Shown here piece by piece: positions 7,153-14,946 of a stretch of 64,000 bases of DNA (positions are counted from its first letter, which is position 1; each line of letters opens with the position of its first letter). The notes under the pieces were generated by a model. That model was not told the DNA's origin. It worked only from the letters and a program-made list of their open reading frames with translations, and did not search any database. A program made the translations under genes and the position numbers. This DNA is from Rhodobacter huangdaonensis (GTDB lineage Bacteria; Pseudomonadota; Alphaproteobacteria; Rhodobacterales; Rhodobacteraceae). The stretch lies in the NCBI RefSeq assembly GCF_004022465.1, contig NZ_SAVA01000009.1, positions 1 to 64,000 on the forward strand, in the 5' to 3' direction.

Positions 7153-8922
7153 TCAGTTCGCCGAGGCGAGCTGCTTCGGCAGCTTGAAGGTCCAGACCAT
7201 GCCGCCCTGGTTCAGGTAGTTGACCTTCTTCGCGACCTCGCCGCCCCAGAGCGGCACCGCGCCACCCCAGCCCGACATGACCGAGACATACTGTTCGCCA
7301 TCCTGTTCCCAGGTGATCGGCTGGCCGACGATGCCCGAGCCGGTCTGGAACGACCACAGCTTCTCGCCGGTGTCGGCATCGAAGGCGATGAATTCGCCCT
7401 CGGGGTTGCCGGTGAAGACGAGGCCACCCGCGGTCGACATCACCCCGCCCCAGAGCGGAGCCGAGTTCTTGTATTCCCACTTCACCTCGCCGGTGTTCGG
7501 GTCCATCGCCTTCAGCGAGCCGATGTAATCCTCGAACAGCGGCTTGATGGTGAAGCCCGCGCCCAGATAGGCCGCGCCCTTCTTGTAGCTGATCGGCTCG
7601 TTCCAGATGTCCATGCCCCATTCGTTCGAGGGCACGTAGAACAGGCCGGTCTTCTGGTTGTAGGCCATCGGCATCCAGTTCTTGCCGCCGAGGAACGAGG
7701 GCACGGCGAAGACCTGCTGGCCCTTGCCGCCTTCGGCCGCGGCATCGGGGGCGCCGGGGCGGTTTTCCTCGTTGTAGATCGGCCGGCCGTTCTCATCGAT
7801 GCCCTTGGCCCAGTTGATCTCCTTGACGAAGGGATGGGCCGAGACGAACTTGCCGTCCTCGCGGTTCAGAACATAAAAGAAGCCGTTGCGGTCGGCGGTC
7901 GCATAGCGCTTGTTGCCGTCCTTGTCGACGAAGCCCACGACCTCGTTCACGCCGTCGAAGTCCCAGCCCTCGCGCGGCGTGGTCTGGAAGTGCCACTTGA
8001 TCTCGCCGGTCTTCGGGTCGATGCCGACGCGGCTTGCGGCATAGAGGTTGTCGCCCGTGTTGCCCTCGACCGGCGTACCGGCGTTGCGCAGGTGGCTGTT
8101 CCAGGGCGCCGGGTTGCCCGCGCCGAAGATCAGCGTGTCGGTGTCGGCGTCATAGGAACCGCCCAGCCAGGTCGCGCCGCCGCCGGTCTTCCACATGTCG
8201 CCCGGCCAGGTCGCATTGAGCGTGCCCGTCATGGTGCTTTCCTTGCCCATGTAGGTGCCCATGTTGCCTTCGATCATCGGCCGGGTCCAGACCAGCTCGC
8301 CGGTCTCGGCGTCGCGCGCCTGCACCTCGCCGACGATGCCGAATTCGCCGCCCGAATTGCCGGTGACCACGAGCCCGTTCACGATCAGCGGCGCCGCGGT
8401 GTAGGAGTAGCCCTCCTTGTAATCGGCGATCTTCTTGTTCCACTTGACCTTGCCGGTCTTCAGATCGAGCGCGAGGATGCGTGCGTCGAGCGTGCCGAAA
8501 TAGATGTTGTCGCCATAGATCGCCGCGCCGCGGTTGATGACGTCGCAGCACGGCAGGATGCCCTCGGGCAGACGGGCGTCATATTGCCAGACTTCCTTGC
8601 CGGTCTTCAGGTCGATCGCATACATGCGCGAATACGAGCCGGTGATGAACATCATCCCGTCGTAGACCAGCGGCTGGCTTTCCTGACCGCGCTGCTTCTC
8701 GCCCCCGAGCGAGAACGCCCAGGCCGGCACCAGGTTCTTGACGTTGTCCTTGTTCAGGATCTCGAGCGGGCTGTAGCGCTGCAGGTTACGCCCCATCCCG
8801 TTGGTCAGCACATTCTCGGTGCTTTCCTGATCCTTCAGCAGGTCCTCCTCGGTCACCCCGGCCATCGCCGCCGTGCCGAGACAGGTGATGGCCAGCACCG
8901 TGGCCAGAACAAAACGGTTCAT
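7153..8922 (-). CDS. xoxF: Lanthanide-dependent PQQ methanol dehydrogenase XoxF
   Basis: This 589-residue periplasmic quinoprotein has an eight-bladed propeller fold and a signal peptide (about residues 1-21, ending AMA). It is predicted to oxidise methanol, and possibly formaldehyde, passing electrons to a c-type cytochrome. The vicinal disulfide pair C125-C126 (PCCD) that stacks on PQQ is present. Metal ligands appear as E193 (GEFG), N270 (GAGNPAPWN) and catalytic D321. The additional Asp D323 in GWDFDG, where calcium enzymes (MxaF) have Ala, is the XoxF lanthanide signature. The region between N270 and D321 is about nine residues longer than in MxaF. The start is set by GGGAGGA before ATG 8922. 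No mxaI small subunit is nearby, consistent with XoxF. Confidence 0.95.
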   Translation of the reverse strand: MNRFVLATVLAITCLGTAAMAGVTEEDLLKDQESTENVLTNGMGRNLQRYSPLEILNKDNVKNLVPAWAFSLGGEKQRGQESQPLVYDGMMFITGSYSRMYAIDLKTGKEVWQYDARLPEGILPCCDVINRGAAIYGDNIYFGTLDARILALDLKTGKVKWNKKIADYKEGYSYTAAPLIVNGLVVTGNSGGEFGIVGEVQARDAETGELVWTRPMIEGNMGTYMGKESTMTGTLNATWPGDMWKTGGGATWLGGSYDADTDTLIFGAGNPAPWNSHLRNAGTPVEGNTGDNLYAASRVGIDPKTGEIKWHFQTTPREGWDFDGVNEVVGFVDKDGNKRYATADRNGFFYVLNREDGKFVSAHPFVKEINWAKGIDENGRPIYNEENRPGAPDAAAEGGKGQQVFAVPSFLGGKNWMPMAYNQKTGLFYVPSNEWGMDIWNEPISYKKGAAYLGAGFTIKPLFEDYIGSLKAMDPNTGEVKWEYKNSAPLWGGVMSTAGGLVFTGNPEGEFIAFDADTGEKLWSFQTGSGIVGQPITWEQDGEQYVSVMSGWGGAVPLWGGEVAKKVNYLNQGGMVWTFKLPKQLASAN

Positions 8923-9033
8923 CGCAGTCGTCCTCCCGATCTCCCGATCACTCCCTGCCCGCCGGCCGGGCACTGCGCACCGGGGGCGGACTCGGGTTCA
9001 AGTATCGGTGAGCGGCGCGAGAGGTATATTGTC

Positions 9034-9041
9034 CATTGGTC
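9034..9041 (+). promoter_or_regulatory. Locus motif copy A (CATTGGTC) upstream of xoxF
   Basis: CATTGGTC lies 112 bp upstream of the xoxF start in the 205-bp gap. Here it is part of an inverted repeat, GGTC TTAC GACC (9038-9049), which would suit a dimeric LuxR-type regulator. Confidence 0.5.
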
Positions 9042-9127
9042 TTACGACCCTCCGACGGGGTTTCGGCGCAGCAAGAAAGGGGCGCGCGCGGAGGCTCCGC
9101 ACACGCCCAGAAACCCCGGAAAACCCG

Positions 9128-9523
9128 TTATTTCCTGAGGGTCGAGAGGTAGGTGACGATGAAGTCCTGCACCGTCGGATCCTCGATGCCGACATGGCGC
9201 ATCTTGGTCCCCGGCACGAACTTGTCGTTCGCCTCCATCCAGGCGCGCAGTGCGCCGGGCGTCCAGACGAAGCCCGCCTTCTGCAGCGCCTCGGAATAGG
9301 GATAGCCCGGGAAGGTGCCGGCGCGGCGGCCGACCACGCCATCAAGCAGCGGGCCATAGCTCTTCTTGTCGGCATCGACCGAATGGCAGCGGTGGCAGGT
9401 GCTGTCGAAATAGGCCTTGCCAGCGGCGATCTTCACCGCGTCGGTGGTGTCGGCCGCCGTGGCGGCCCCGCCAAGGGCCGCGAGGCACAGCGCCGCTGCG
9501 GCGCCGAAGGCTTTGGGAAACAT
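9128..9523 (-). CDS. Periplasmic class I cytochrome c, possible XoxF electron acceptor (cycB/cycI-like)
   Basis: This is a 131-residue precursor with a signal peptide of about 23 residues (ending ATA). The mature domain of about 108 residues has one haem site, CHRCH at 43-47, and the likely axial methionine M108 in FVPGTKM. The fold pattern (YGPLLDGVVGRRAGT, YSEALQKAGFVW) is that of cytochrome c2/c550. It could take electrons from XoxF or pass them to the terminal oxidase. Methanol loci of Paracoccus carry a cytochrome (cycB, c553i) in a comparable place; equivalence is not proven. ATG 9523 follows an AGGAGA site, and upstream in-frame codons lack a ribosome site. Confidence 0.85.
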   Translation of the reverse strand: MFPKAFGAAAALCLAALGGAATAADTTDAVKIAAGKAYFDSTCHRCHSVDADKKSYGPLLDGVVGRRAGTFPGYPYSEALQKAGFVWTPGALRAWMEANDKFVPGTKMRHVGIEDPTVQDFIVTYLSTLRK

Positions 9524-9608
9524 GCGCTTTCTCCTGTGTCTGAGCTGGGGGAAGGTTAGGCCGGGGACGCCACCGGCGGGCTTGATGCAGGTCAAACCGG
9601 CCATGCGA

Positions 9609-9616
9609 CTTTGGTC
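9609..9616 (+). promoter_or_regulatory. Locus motif copy F (CTTTGGTC) upstream of the cytochrome c gene
   Basis: CTTTGGTC lies 86 bp upstream of the cytochrome start, in the 100-bp gap after the Sel1 gene. It differs from the xoxF copy at one base. Confidence 0.45.
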
Positions 9617-9623
9617 GCGGTTT

Positions 9624-10160
9624 TCACGACAGCGGCGCATATTTCCAGTTGTCCGCATCAGGCGTCACCGCGTCGAGGTCATAATCCGCCTCCCGCAGCC
9701 GGCGCGCGACCGGCAGCCCCGCCTCGGCGGCGCGGTCGACCATCGCCCTGCCCCGCGCCGCGTCACGCGCCACGCCGCGCCCGCGCATCAGGTCGAGCCC
9801 GAAGTTGAAGGCGCCGACCGGGTCGCCCGCCTCGGCCGCCTGCCGGTCCCATTCGGCCGCCGCCTGCGGATCGAGCGGCCCGCCAAGCCCGTTGTCGTCA
9901 AGCTGGCTCATCCAGGTCATCGCCCCGGTCCAGCCATCCGCGGCGCAGCGCTCGAACAGGCCGCGCGCCTCGACATGGCGGCCCGACTTGGTGATGAAAT
10001 AGCCCGTCGCGCAATTCGTCATCGAGGTCTCGCCGCGGCCGACGTCGCGCAGCACGCGCTCGATCGTCAGCTCCTCGGGATTGAGATCGCCGTCGGGTTC
10101 CTCGGCGAAGCCCGGCAGCGCCAGCGCCGACGTGATCGCTGCAAGCATCCATGTCTTCAT
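9624..10160 (-). CDS. Exported Sel1-repeat protein
   Basis: This is a 178-residue protein with a cleavable signal peptide (about 1-19, ending GFA). Two Sel1-like helical repeats fall around residues 62-97 and 100-150 (GAFNFGLDLMRGRGV, then a DAARGRAMVDRAAEAG pattern). Such repeats are protein-protein scaffolds; no enzymatic motif is seen. GGGAGGA precedes ATG 10160. It is divergent from the lut-type transporter operon with a 112-bp shared promoter region containing one locus motif, so it is probably part of the methanol/lanthanide regulon. A role in dehydrogenase or cytochrome assembly is a guess. Confidence 0.75.
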   Translation of the reverse strand: MKTWMLAAITSALALPGFAEEPDGDLNPEELTIERVLRDVGRGETSMTNCATGYFITKSGRHVEARGLFERCAADGWTGAMTWMSQLDDNGLGGPLDPQAAAEWDRQAAEAGDPVGAFNFGLDLMRGRGVARDAARGRAMVDRAAEAGLPVARRLREADYDLDAVTPDADNWKYAPLS

Positions 10161-10213
10161 CGCGAGTCCTCCCGCCGCCAGCCTAGCGCGCGCGGGCCCG
10201 CGCCCGACCTAGA

Positions 10214-10221
10214 CATTGGTC
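10214..10221 (+). promoter_or_regulatory. Locus motif copy B (CATTGGTC) in the divergent Sel1 / lut promoter
   Basis: CATTGGTC is almost exactly midway between the two divergent starts (53 bp from the Sel1 gene, 52 bp from lutA). With GACC at 10205-10208 it forms an imperfectly spaced inverted pair, GACC-N9-GGTC. Confidence 0.5.
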
Positions 10222-10272
10222 GTATTGCGGGCACGCGACCCGGCCGCCCACCTTGAGCCGAGGGAGGACATC

Positions 10273-11448
10273 ATGGAACGGATGCTGGCAGGGGTGCTGG
10301 CCGGCGTGCTTGCGGGCGCGACCGGTGCGCAGGCAGAGATGCTGCGGATCGACTGGCTCGAGCGGCAGGTGGTGCCGCCGCCGGTGCTGTCGAACATGCA
10401 GGCCGAGCCCGCGACGCTTGGCCTCGACGGCGCGCGGCTGTCGCTGACCGATATCGCCACGACCGGCAAATTCACCGGGCAGGACTATCGCCTGGTCGAG
10501 ACCGTGGTGCCGCCCGAAGCCGCGTTCCTGCCGGCGGCGAAGGCGGCGCTGGCCGACGGCGCGCGGGTTCTCGTCGTGCGCGCGCCCGCGGCCGATCTGC
10601 TGGCGCTCGCCGATCTGCCCGAGGCGCAGGGCGCGCTGATCTTCAACACCGAGGCGCCGGACGAGGCGCTGCGCGGCACCGACTGCCGGGCGAATGTGCT
10701 GCACACCCTGCCCTCCTATGCGATGCGGACCGATGCGCTGGCGCAGTTCATCGTGACGAAGCGCTGGACGCATCTGGCGATAATCGAGGGCACCTTGCCC
10801 GAGGACCGCGCCTATGCCGCCGCGCTGCGGGCGTCACTGACGAAATTCGGCCTGTCGCTCGCCGCCGGGAAGACCTGGGATTTCGACGCCAACATGCGCC
10901 GGGCCGCGGCGGCCGAGGTGCCGCTTTTCACCCAGGACCTGCCCGAGCACGACCTGCTGCTGGTGGCCGACGAGCCCGGCGATTTCGCCCGCTATGTCGC
11001 CTATAACACCTGGCTGCCGCGTCCGCTTGCGGGCTCCGAGGGGGCAAAGCCCGTCGGCTGGGCCGGCGTGGTCGAGCAGAATGGCGCCGCGCAGCTGCAA
11101 AACCGCTTTCGCGACCTTGCCGGGCGCGCGATGACCGCCGATGACTACGCCGCCTGGGTCGCCGTCGCCGCAATCGGCGAGGCCGCGACCCGCACCAGGG
11201 CCAGCGATGCTGCCACGCTGCGCGGCTATCTCCTGTCCGACAAGGCCCGCATCGGCGGCTTTCTCGGCCGCCCGCTCGGCTTTCGAGACTGGGACGGCCA
11301 GCTGCGCCAGCCGATCCCGATCGTCACCGAACGCGCGGTGGTGGCACAGGCCCCGTTCGAGGGCTTCCTCCACGCCACGAATGAGCTCGACACCCTCGGC
11401 CCCGACCGGCCCGAAACCCAGTGCACTGCCTTCGGAGGCGCGAAATGA
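10273..11448 (+). CDS. lutA: Periplasmic substrate-binding protein of the PQQ-alcohol-dehydrogenase-linked ABC system (LutA-like)
   Basis: This 391-residue protein has a signal peptide (about 1-21, ending AQA) and a periplasmic-binding-protein type I architecture. It belongs to the family annotated as the ABC substrate-binding protein of PQQ-dependent alcohol dehydrogenase systems. The Methylobacterium member (LutA) and the Pseudomonas PedA1A2BC system are linked to lanthanide use. The bound ligand is not evident from sequence; a lanthanide complex is the inference from context. AGGGAGGA at 10261-10268 sets the start at 10273. It overlaps the next gene by ATGA and heads a five-gene operon that includes the ATPase and permease. 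Confidence 0.82.
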   Translation: MERMLAGVLAGVLAGATGAQAEMLRIDWLERQVVPPPVLSNMQAEPATLGLDGARLSLTDIATTGKFTGQDYRLVETVVPPEAAFLPAAKAALADGARVLVVRAPAADLLALADLPEAQGALIFNTEAPDEALRGTDCRANVLHTLPSYAMRTDALAQFIVTKRWTHLAIIEGTLPEDRAYAAALRASLTKFGLSLAAGKTWDFDANMRRAAAAEVPLFTQDLPEHDLLLVADEPGDFARYVAYNTWLPRPLAGSEGAKPVGWAGVVEQNGAAQLQNRFRDLAGRAMTADDYAAWVAVAAIGEAATRTRASDAATLRGYLLSDKARIGGFLGRPLGFRDWDGQLRQPIPIVTERAVVAQAPFEGFLHATNELDTLGPDRPETQCTAFGGAK

Positions 11449-12404
11449 TCCGGACCCTGCTGCTCACCACCCTGCTCGCCTCGCCGGCCCTCGCCGATGA
11501 GATCTGGGTGACGAACGAGATGGACGACACGTTGAGCGTGATCGACGTCGACACGCTTTCGGTGAAGGCGACCTATCCTGTCGGCGAACGCCCGCGCGGC
11601 ATCACCTTTTCGAAGGATTTCAAATACCTCTACGTTTGCGCCTCGGACAGCAACGCGGTGCAGGTGATCGACCCCGAGACCGGCAAGGTCCTGCACGACC
11701 TGCCCTCGGGCGACGATCCCGAACAGTTCGTCCTCGCCCCCGACGACCGGCTTCTCTACATCGCGAACGAGAATGACGCGGTGACGACGGTGGTCGACAC
11801 CCAGACCCGCAAGGTGGTGGCGCAGATCGACGTCGGCGTCGAGCCCGAGGGCATGGGCATCTCGCCTGATGGCAAGGTCCAGGTGACGACCTCCGAAACC
11901 ACCAACATGGCCCATTGGATCGACACGCAAACCCACAAGATCATTGCGAATTCTCTGGTCGACTCGCGCCCGCGCCACGCCGAGTTCAGCCCCGACGGCA
12001 CCGAGCTCTGGGTGAGTTCCGAGATCGGCGGCACGGTCGCGGTGTTCGACGCCGCAACGCAGCTCGAGAAGGGAAAGATTTCCTTCGCGATCAAGGGGGT
12101 GCGGGCCGAAAAGATCCAGCCGGTGGGGATGCTCTTCTCGCCCGACGCGACGAAGGTCTTCATCGCCCTCGGCCCGGCGAACCACATCGCCGTGGTCGAT
12201 GCAAAGACGCTGGAGGTCGAGCGCTACATCCTCGTCGGCCGCCGCGTCTGGCACATGGCGCTCTCGCCCGACCAGACCAAGCTCTTCACCACCAACGGCG
12301 TTTCGGGCGACGTGACGGTGATCGACATGGCAAGCCTCGAGCCCGTGGCGACGATCAAGGTCGGCCGTTTCCCCTGGGGCGCCGCTGCGCGCCCGTCTCC
12401 CTGA
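11445..12404 (+). CDS. Exported YVTN-type beta-propeller protein of the PQQ/lanthanide ABC cluster
   Basis: This is a 319-residue protein with a short signal peptide (about 1-17, ending ALA) and seven or so YVTN/NHL-like repeats such as DEIWVTNEMDDTLSVIDVDT and KLFTTNGVSGDVTVIDMASL. It matches the family called PQQ-dependent catabolism-associated beta-propeller. Propellers of this type are periplasmic binding or scaffolding proteins, and no catalytic motif is visible. The start overlaps the lutA stop (ATGA) with GGAGG upstream. In Methylobacterium the lut cluster also contains exported proteins between the binding protein and the ATPase, which matches this order. Confidence 0.85.
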   Translation: MIRTLLLTTLLASPALADEIWVTNEMDDTLSVIDVDTLSVKATYPVGERPRGITFSKDFKYLYVCASDSNAVQVIDPETGKVLHDLPSGDDPEQFVLAPDDRLLYIANENDAVTTVVDTQTRKVVAQIDVGVEPEGMGISPDGKVQVTTSETTNMAHWIDTQTHKIIANSLVDSRPRHAEFSPDGTELWVSSEIGGTVAVFDAATQLEKGKISFAIKGVRAEKIQPVGMLFSPDATKVFIALGPANHIAVVDAKTLEVERYILVGRRVWHMALSPDQTKLFTTNGVSGDVTVIDMASLEPVATIKVGRFPWGAAARPSP

Positions 12405-12421
12405 CGAAGAAAGGTATTTCA

Positions 12422-12868
12422 ATGCGTTCCATTGCTTTCCTGATGTGTTGCCTGAGCCTGACGCTCGCCCATCCGGCGCTCGCCGAGGATGACGACGACG
12501 ATGCCGCGCCGCCGGCGGGACTGCTCGCCGGGCCGAACAAGTCGGACCTGCCCGAGGTGATCCTTTCGGTGGGCGAGCCGCTCGGTGGGCCCTGGGCGCT
12601 CAAGTCGGGTCGCTATTACGAGGTGAAGATCACCGCCGATGGCTCTGGTGAGATTGGCCTTTCCGGTGCCGACTTCTTCCGCGCGATCTGGGTGGACGAG
12701 GTTGTCATCAAGGGGCTGGAGATCCGCCCGATGGGTCTGCATTCGGTCGAATTCGACCGCGCCGGCACGATGGAGATCGGCTTCGTCGCGGTGAAACCCG
12801 GGCGCTACAGCCTGGCCATTCCCGGCTCCACCGGCGCCGAGCAACGGCTGGAGATCACCATTGACTGA
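12422..12868 (+). CDS. Small exported cupredoxin-like protein with an acidic mature N terminus
   Basis: This is a 148-residue protein with a signal peptide of about 21 residues ending HPALA. The predicted mature protein begins with one Glu and five Asp (22-27) followed by AAPP. The rest has a beta-rich pattern (LKSGRYYEVKITADG, ADFFRAIWVDEVVIKG, MEIGFVAVKPGRYSL) like small cupredoxin-fold proteins, but no Cys/His/Met copper site is clear. It is conserved in position between the propeller and the ATPase. The Asp run at the mature end could bind a hard cation such as a lanthanide or calcium; that is inference. Its end overlaps the next gene by 8 bp. Confidence 0.75.
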   Translation: MRSIAFLMCCLSLTLAHPALAEDDDDDAAPPAGLLAGPNKSDLPEVILSVGEPLGGPWALKSGRYYEVKITADGSGEIGLSGADFFRAIWVDEVVIKGLEIRPMGLHSVEFDRAGTMEIGFVAVKPGRYSLAIPGSTGAEQRLEITID

Positions 12869-13580
12869 AGCGTTGCGCGTCGCCGGGCTGAGCCACGACT
12901 GGGGCCGCAAGCCTGCGCTGCGCGACGTGTCCTTCACCGTGCCCGAGGGGCGGTTCTGCGCCCTCCTCGGCCCCAATGGCGCGGGCAAGTCGACGCTGAT
13001 GGCGGTGCTGACCGGGCTGATCCGCCCGGCGCCGGGCGTCGTCACCGTCGGCGGGCACGACCTTGGCCGCAGCCCACGCGCGGCGCTGGCCCGGATCGGC
13101 GTCGTCTATCAGGCGCCGACCTATGACCTCGACCGCTCCGTCTTCGCAAATCTCAATTATTTCGCGGCTTTGCAGGGGCTTTCCGGAGCGGTGGCGCGCG
13201 AACGGATCGCCGCGTCTCTCGCCCGGCTGGGCATGGAGGAACGCGCCGGCGAAAAGGTTGCGGCGCTGAACGGCGGGCATCGGCGGCGGATGGAGATTGC
13301 CCGCGCGCTGATCCATGCGCCGCGGCTCCTGCTGCTTGACGAGCCCACCGTCGGCCTCGACGCTCCGGCCCGCGCCGCGATCACCGCCCATGTCCATGCG
13401 CTGACGGCCGAGGGGATCTCGGTGCTCTGGGCGACGCATCTGGTCGACGAGCTGCGCCCGGACGACGATCTGGTGCTGCTGCATCAGGGCCGCGTGGCCG
13501 CCGCAGGTCGGGTCGATGCGGTCACCGGCGCAACGCCGCTGGCCGAGTGGTTCCTCGCCCGGACCGGAGCCGCGGCATGA
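12861..13580 (+). CDS. lutE: ABC transporter ATP-binding protein of the PQQ/lanthanide system (LutE / PedA-type)
   Basis: This 239-residue nucleotide-binding subunit has Walker A GPNGAGKST (37-45), a Q-loop near YQAP (83-86), Walker B LLLLDEP with D160 and E161, a D-loop GLD and a switch His in WATH. The ABC signature is LNGGHRRR (136-143) instead of LSGGQ, so the usual Ser is Asn and the usual Gln is His. The family is that of PQQ-dependent alcohol dehydrogenase system ATPases. Translation probably starts at TTG 12861, eight bases inside the previous gene. It overlaps the permease by ATGA. It energises the permease that follows, probably for lanthanide import. Confidence 0.85.
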   Translation: MTEALRVAGLSHDWGRKPALRDVSFTVPEGRFCALLGPNGAGKSTLMAVLTGLIRPAPGVVTVGGHDLGRSPRAALARIGVVYQAPTYDLDRSVFANLNYFAALQGLSGAVARERIAASLARLGMEERAGEKVAALNGGHRRRMEIARALIHAPRLLLLDEPTVGLDAPARAAITAHVHALTAEGISVLWATHLVDELRPDDDLVLLHQGRVAAAGRVDAVTGATPLAEWFLARTGAAA

Positions 13581-14356
13581 AGGCCCTGATCGCCGCCCGC
13601 GCCATCATCGCCCGCGAGCTTGCCCGCTTCGTCACGCAACGCGAGCGCTTCTTCGCCGCGCTGGTGCGGCCGCTGGTCTGGCTCTTCGTCTTCGCCGCCG
13701 GGTTCCGGGCGGCGCTCGGGCTGTCGATCATTCCGCCCTACAAGACCTATATCAGTTATGAAACCTACATCGTTCCGGGGCTTTGCGGGATGATCTTGCT
13801 GTTTTCCGGGATGCAGAGTTCGCTCTCTCTGGTGAACGATCGCGAAAGCGGCACGATGCGGCTGATGCTGACTGCGCCCTGGCCGCGCTGGTTCCTGCTG
13901 GGTGCAAAACTGCTGGCCGGGGCCATGGTCGGCCTGCTGCAGGTGGCGGTTTTTCTTGCCATCGCTTGGTTTTACGGGCTGAAGTTCAGCGCCATCGGAT
14001 ACCTCTCCGCGCTGCCCGCACTGGCGCTGGCCGGGGTCATGCTGGGCGCGCTCGGGCTCTTTCTCTCGGCCCGCATCCGTCAGCTTGAGAACTTCGCCGG
14101 GGTGATGAATTTCGTGATCTTCCCGATGTTCTTCCTGTCGACCGCGCTCTATCCGCTGTGGAAGATGCAGGAGAGTTCACCTCTCCTCGCAACCCTTTGC
14201 AAAATCAACCCTTTCACCGATGCTGTCGAACTTGTGCGCTTTGCGCTTTACGGCCAGTTGAACCTTGCCGCGCTTGGCTGGACGGTGCTGGCCTTCGCCG
14301 TTTTCTTCGGGTTCGCGCTGCAGGGCTACGAGCCGGCCCGCACCCGTTCGCGCTGA
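13577..14356 (+). CDS. lutF: ABC-2 type permease of the PQQ/lanthanide system (LutF / PedC-type)
   Basis: This is a 259-residue integral membrane protein with about six transmembrane helices (for example WLFVFAAGFRAALGL, LLQVAVFLAIAWFYGL, ALALAGVMLGALGLFL, VMNFVIFPMFFLSTAL, LAFAVFFGFALQGY). It belongs to the ABC-2 permease family, whose members are mostly exporters, yet the operon contains a periplasmic binding protein and the Pseudomonas and Methylobacterium counterparts are required for lanthanide-dependent growth. Direction of transport is therefore unsettled. ATG 13577 overlaps the ATPase stop. Its last 31 bp overlap the convergent ABC ATPase gene tail to tail. Confidence 0.83.
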   Translation: MKALIAARAIIARELARFVTQRERFFAALVRPLVWLFVFAAGFRAALGLSIIPPYKTYISYETYIVPGLCGMILLFSGMQSSLSLVNDRESGTMRLMLTAPWPRWFLLGAKLLAGAMVGLLQVAVFLAIAWFYGLKFSAIGYLSALPALALAGVMLGALGLFLSARIRQLENFAGVMNFVIFPMFFLSTALYPLWKMQESSPLLATLCKINPFTDAVELVRFALYGQLNLAALGWTVLAFAVFFGFALQGYEPARTRSR

Positions 14357-14946
14357 TCCTCGATCAGCCGCGCCGGCCGGCCGTCAAGCCGCGCGCGGCG
14401 GGTGGCGAGCGTCGCCAGTTCGTGCTCGGCGTGGGACGCCAGCACCACTGCCGGCCGGGTCTCGGCAATCAGCGTGGCAGTGAGGGCGAGCAGATCCTCG
14501 ATCCGCTCGGCATCGAGCGAGGCGAAGGGCTCGTCGAGGATCAGCAGGTCCGGCCGGCCGACGAAGGCGCGCGCGATGCCCACCCGCCGCGCCTGACCGA
14601 GTGAAAGCTGCCCGGGCCAGCGCCGCTCGAGCCCCGCGAGACCGACGCGGGCGAGCATCTCGGCCGCCGCGGCGGGGCTTGCACCGGTCGGGATCGTGAC
14701 ATTGTCGATCACCCGTCGCCAGGGCATCAGCGTCGGGCTCTGGAACACCATGGCGCGGCGGCCGGGCGCGTCGAGCACACCCTCGAAGCGCCGGTCGATG
14801 CCGGCAAGGATGCGCAGAAGCGTGCTTTTGCCGGCGCCCGAAGGCCCCGAGATGCCCAGCACCTCGCCCGGTTCGACGCGCAGCCGCACCCGGCCGAGCA
14901 CCTGGGTCGCACCGAAACTTTTTGCGGAGAGGTCGAGGGAGATCAT
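14326..14946 (-). CDS. NitT/TauT-type ABC transporter ATP-binding protein
   Basis: This 206-residue ATPase, short for the family (about 240-260), has Walker A GPSGAGKST, Q-loop VFQSPTLMPWRRVIDNV, signature LSLGQARR, Walker B LLILDEPFASLD and a switch His in LASHAEHE. The LMPWRRV element is typical of ATPases for nitrate, taurine or sulfonate importers. The start at 14946 is preferred because it overlaps the permease stop (ATGA). The 3' end overlaps lutF by 31 bp. It forms a leftward operon with a permease and binding protein; the substrate is unknown. Confidence 0.83.
   Translation of the reverse strand: MISLDLSAKSFGATQVLGRVRLRVEPGEVLGISGPSGAGKSTLLRILAGIDRRFEGVLDAPGRRAMVFQSPTLMPWRRVIDNVTIPTGASPAAAAEMLARVGLAGLERRWPGQLSLGQARRVGIARAFVGRPDLLILDEPFASLDAERIEDLLALTATLIAETRPAVVLASHAEHELATLATRRARLDGRPARLIEDQRERVRAGS

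Noticed and set aside
6998..7621. N-terminal extension of the response regulator into xoxF
   Set aside because: The extension is antisense to xoxF and out of the receiver domain; AGGA before ATG 6997 gives a normal-length regulator.
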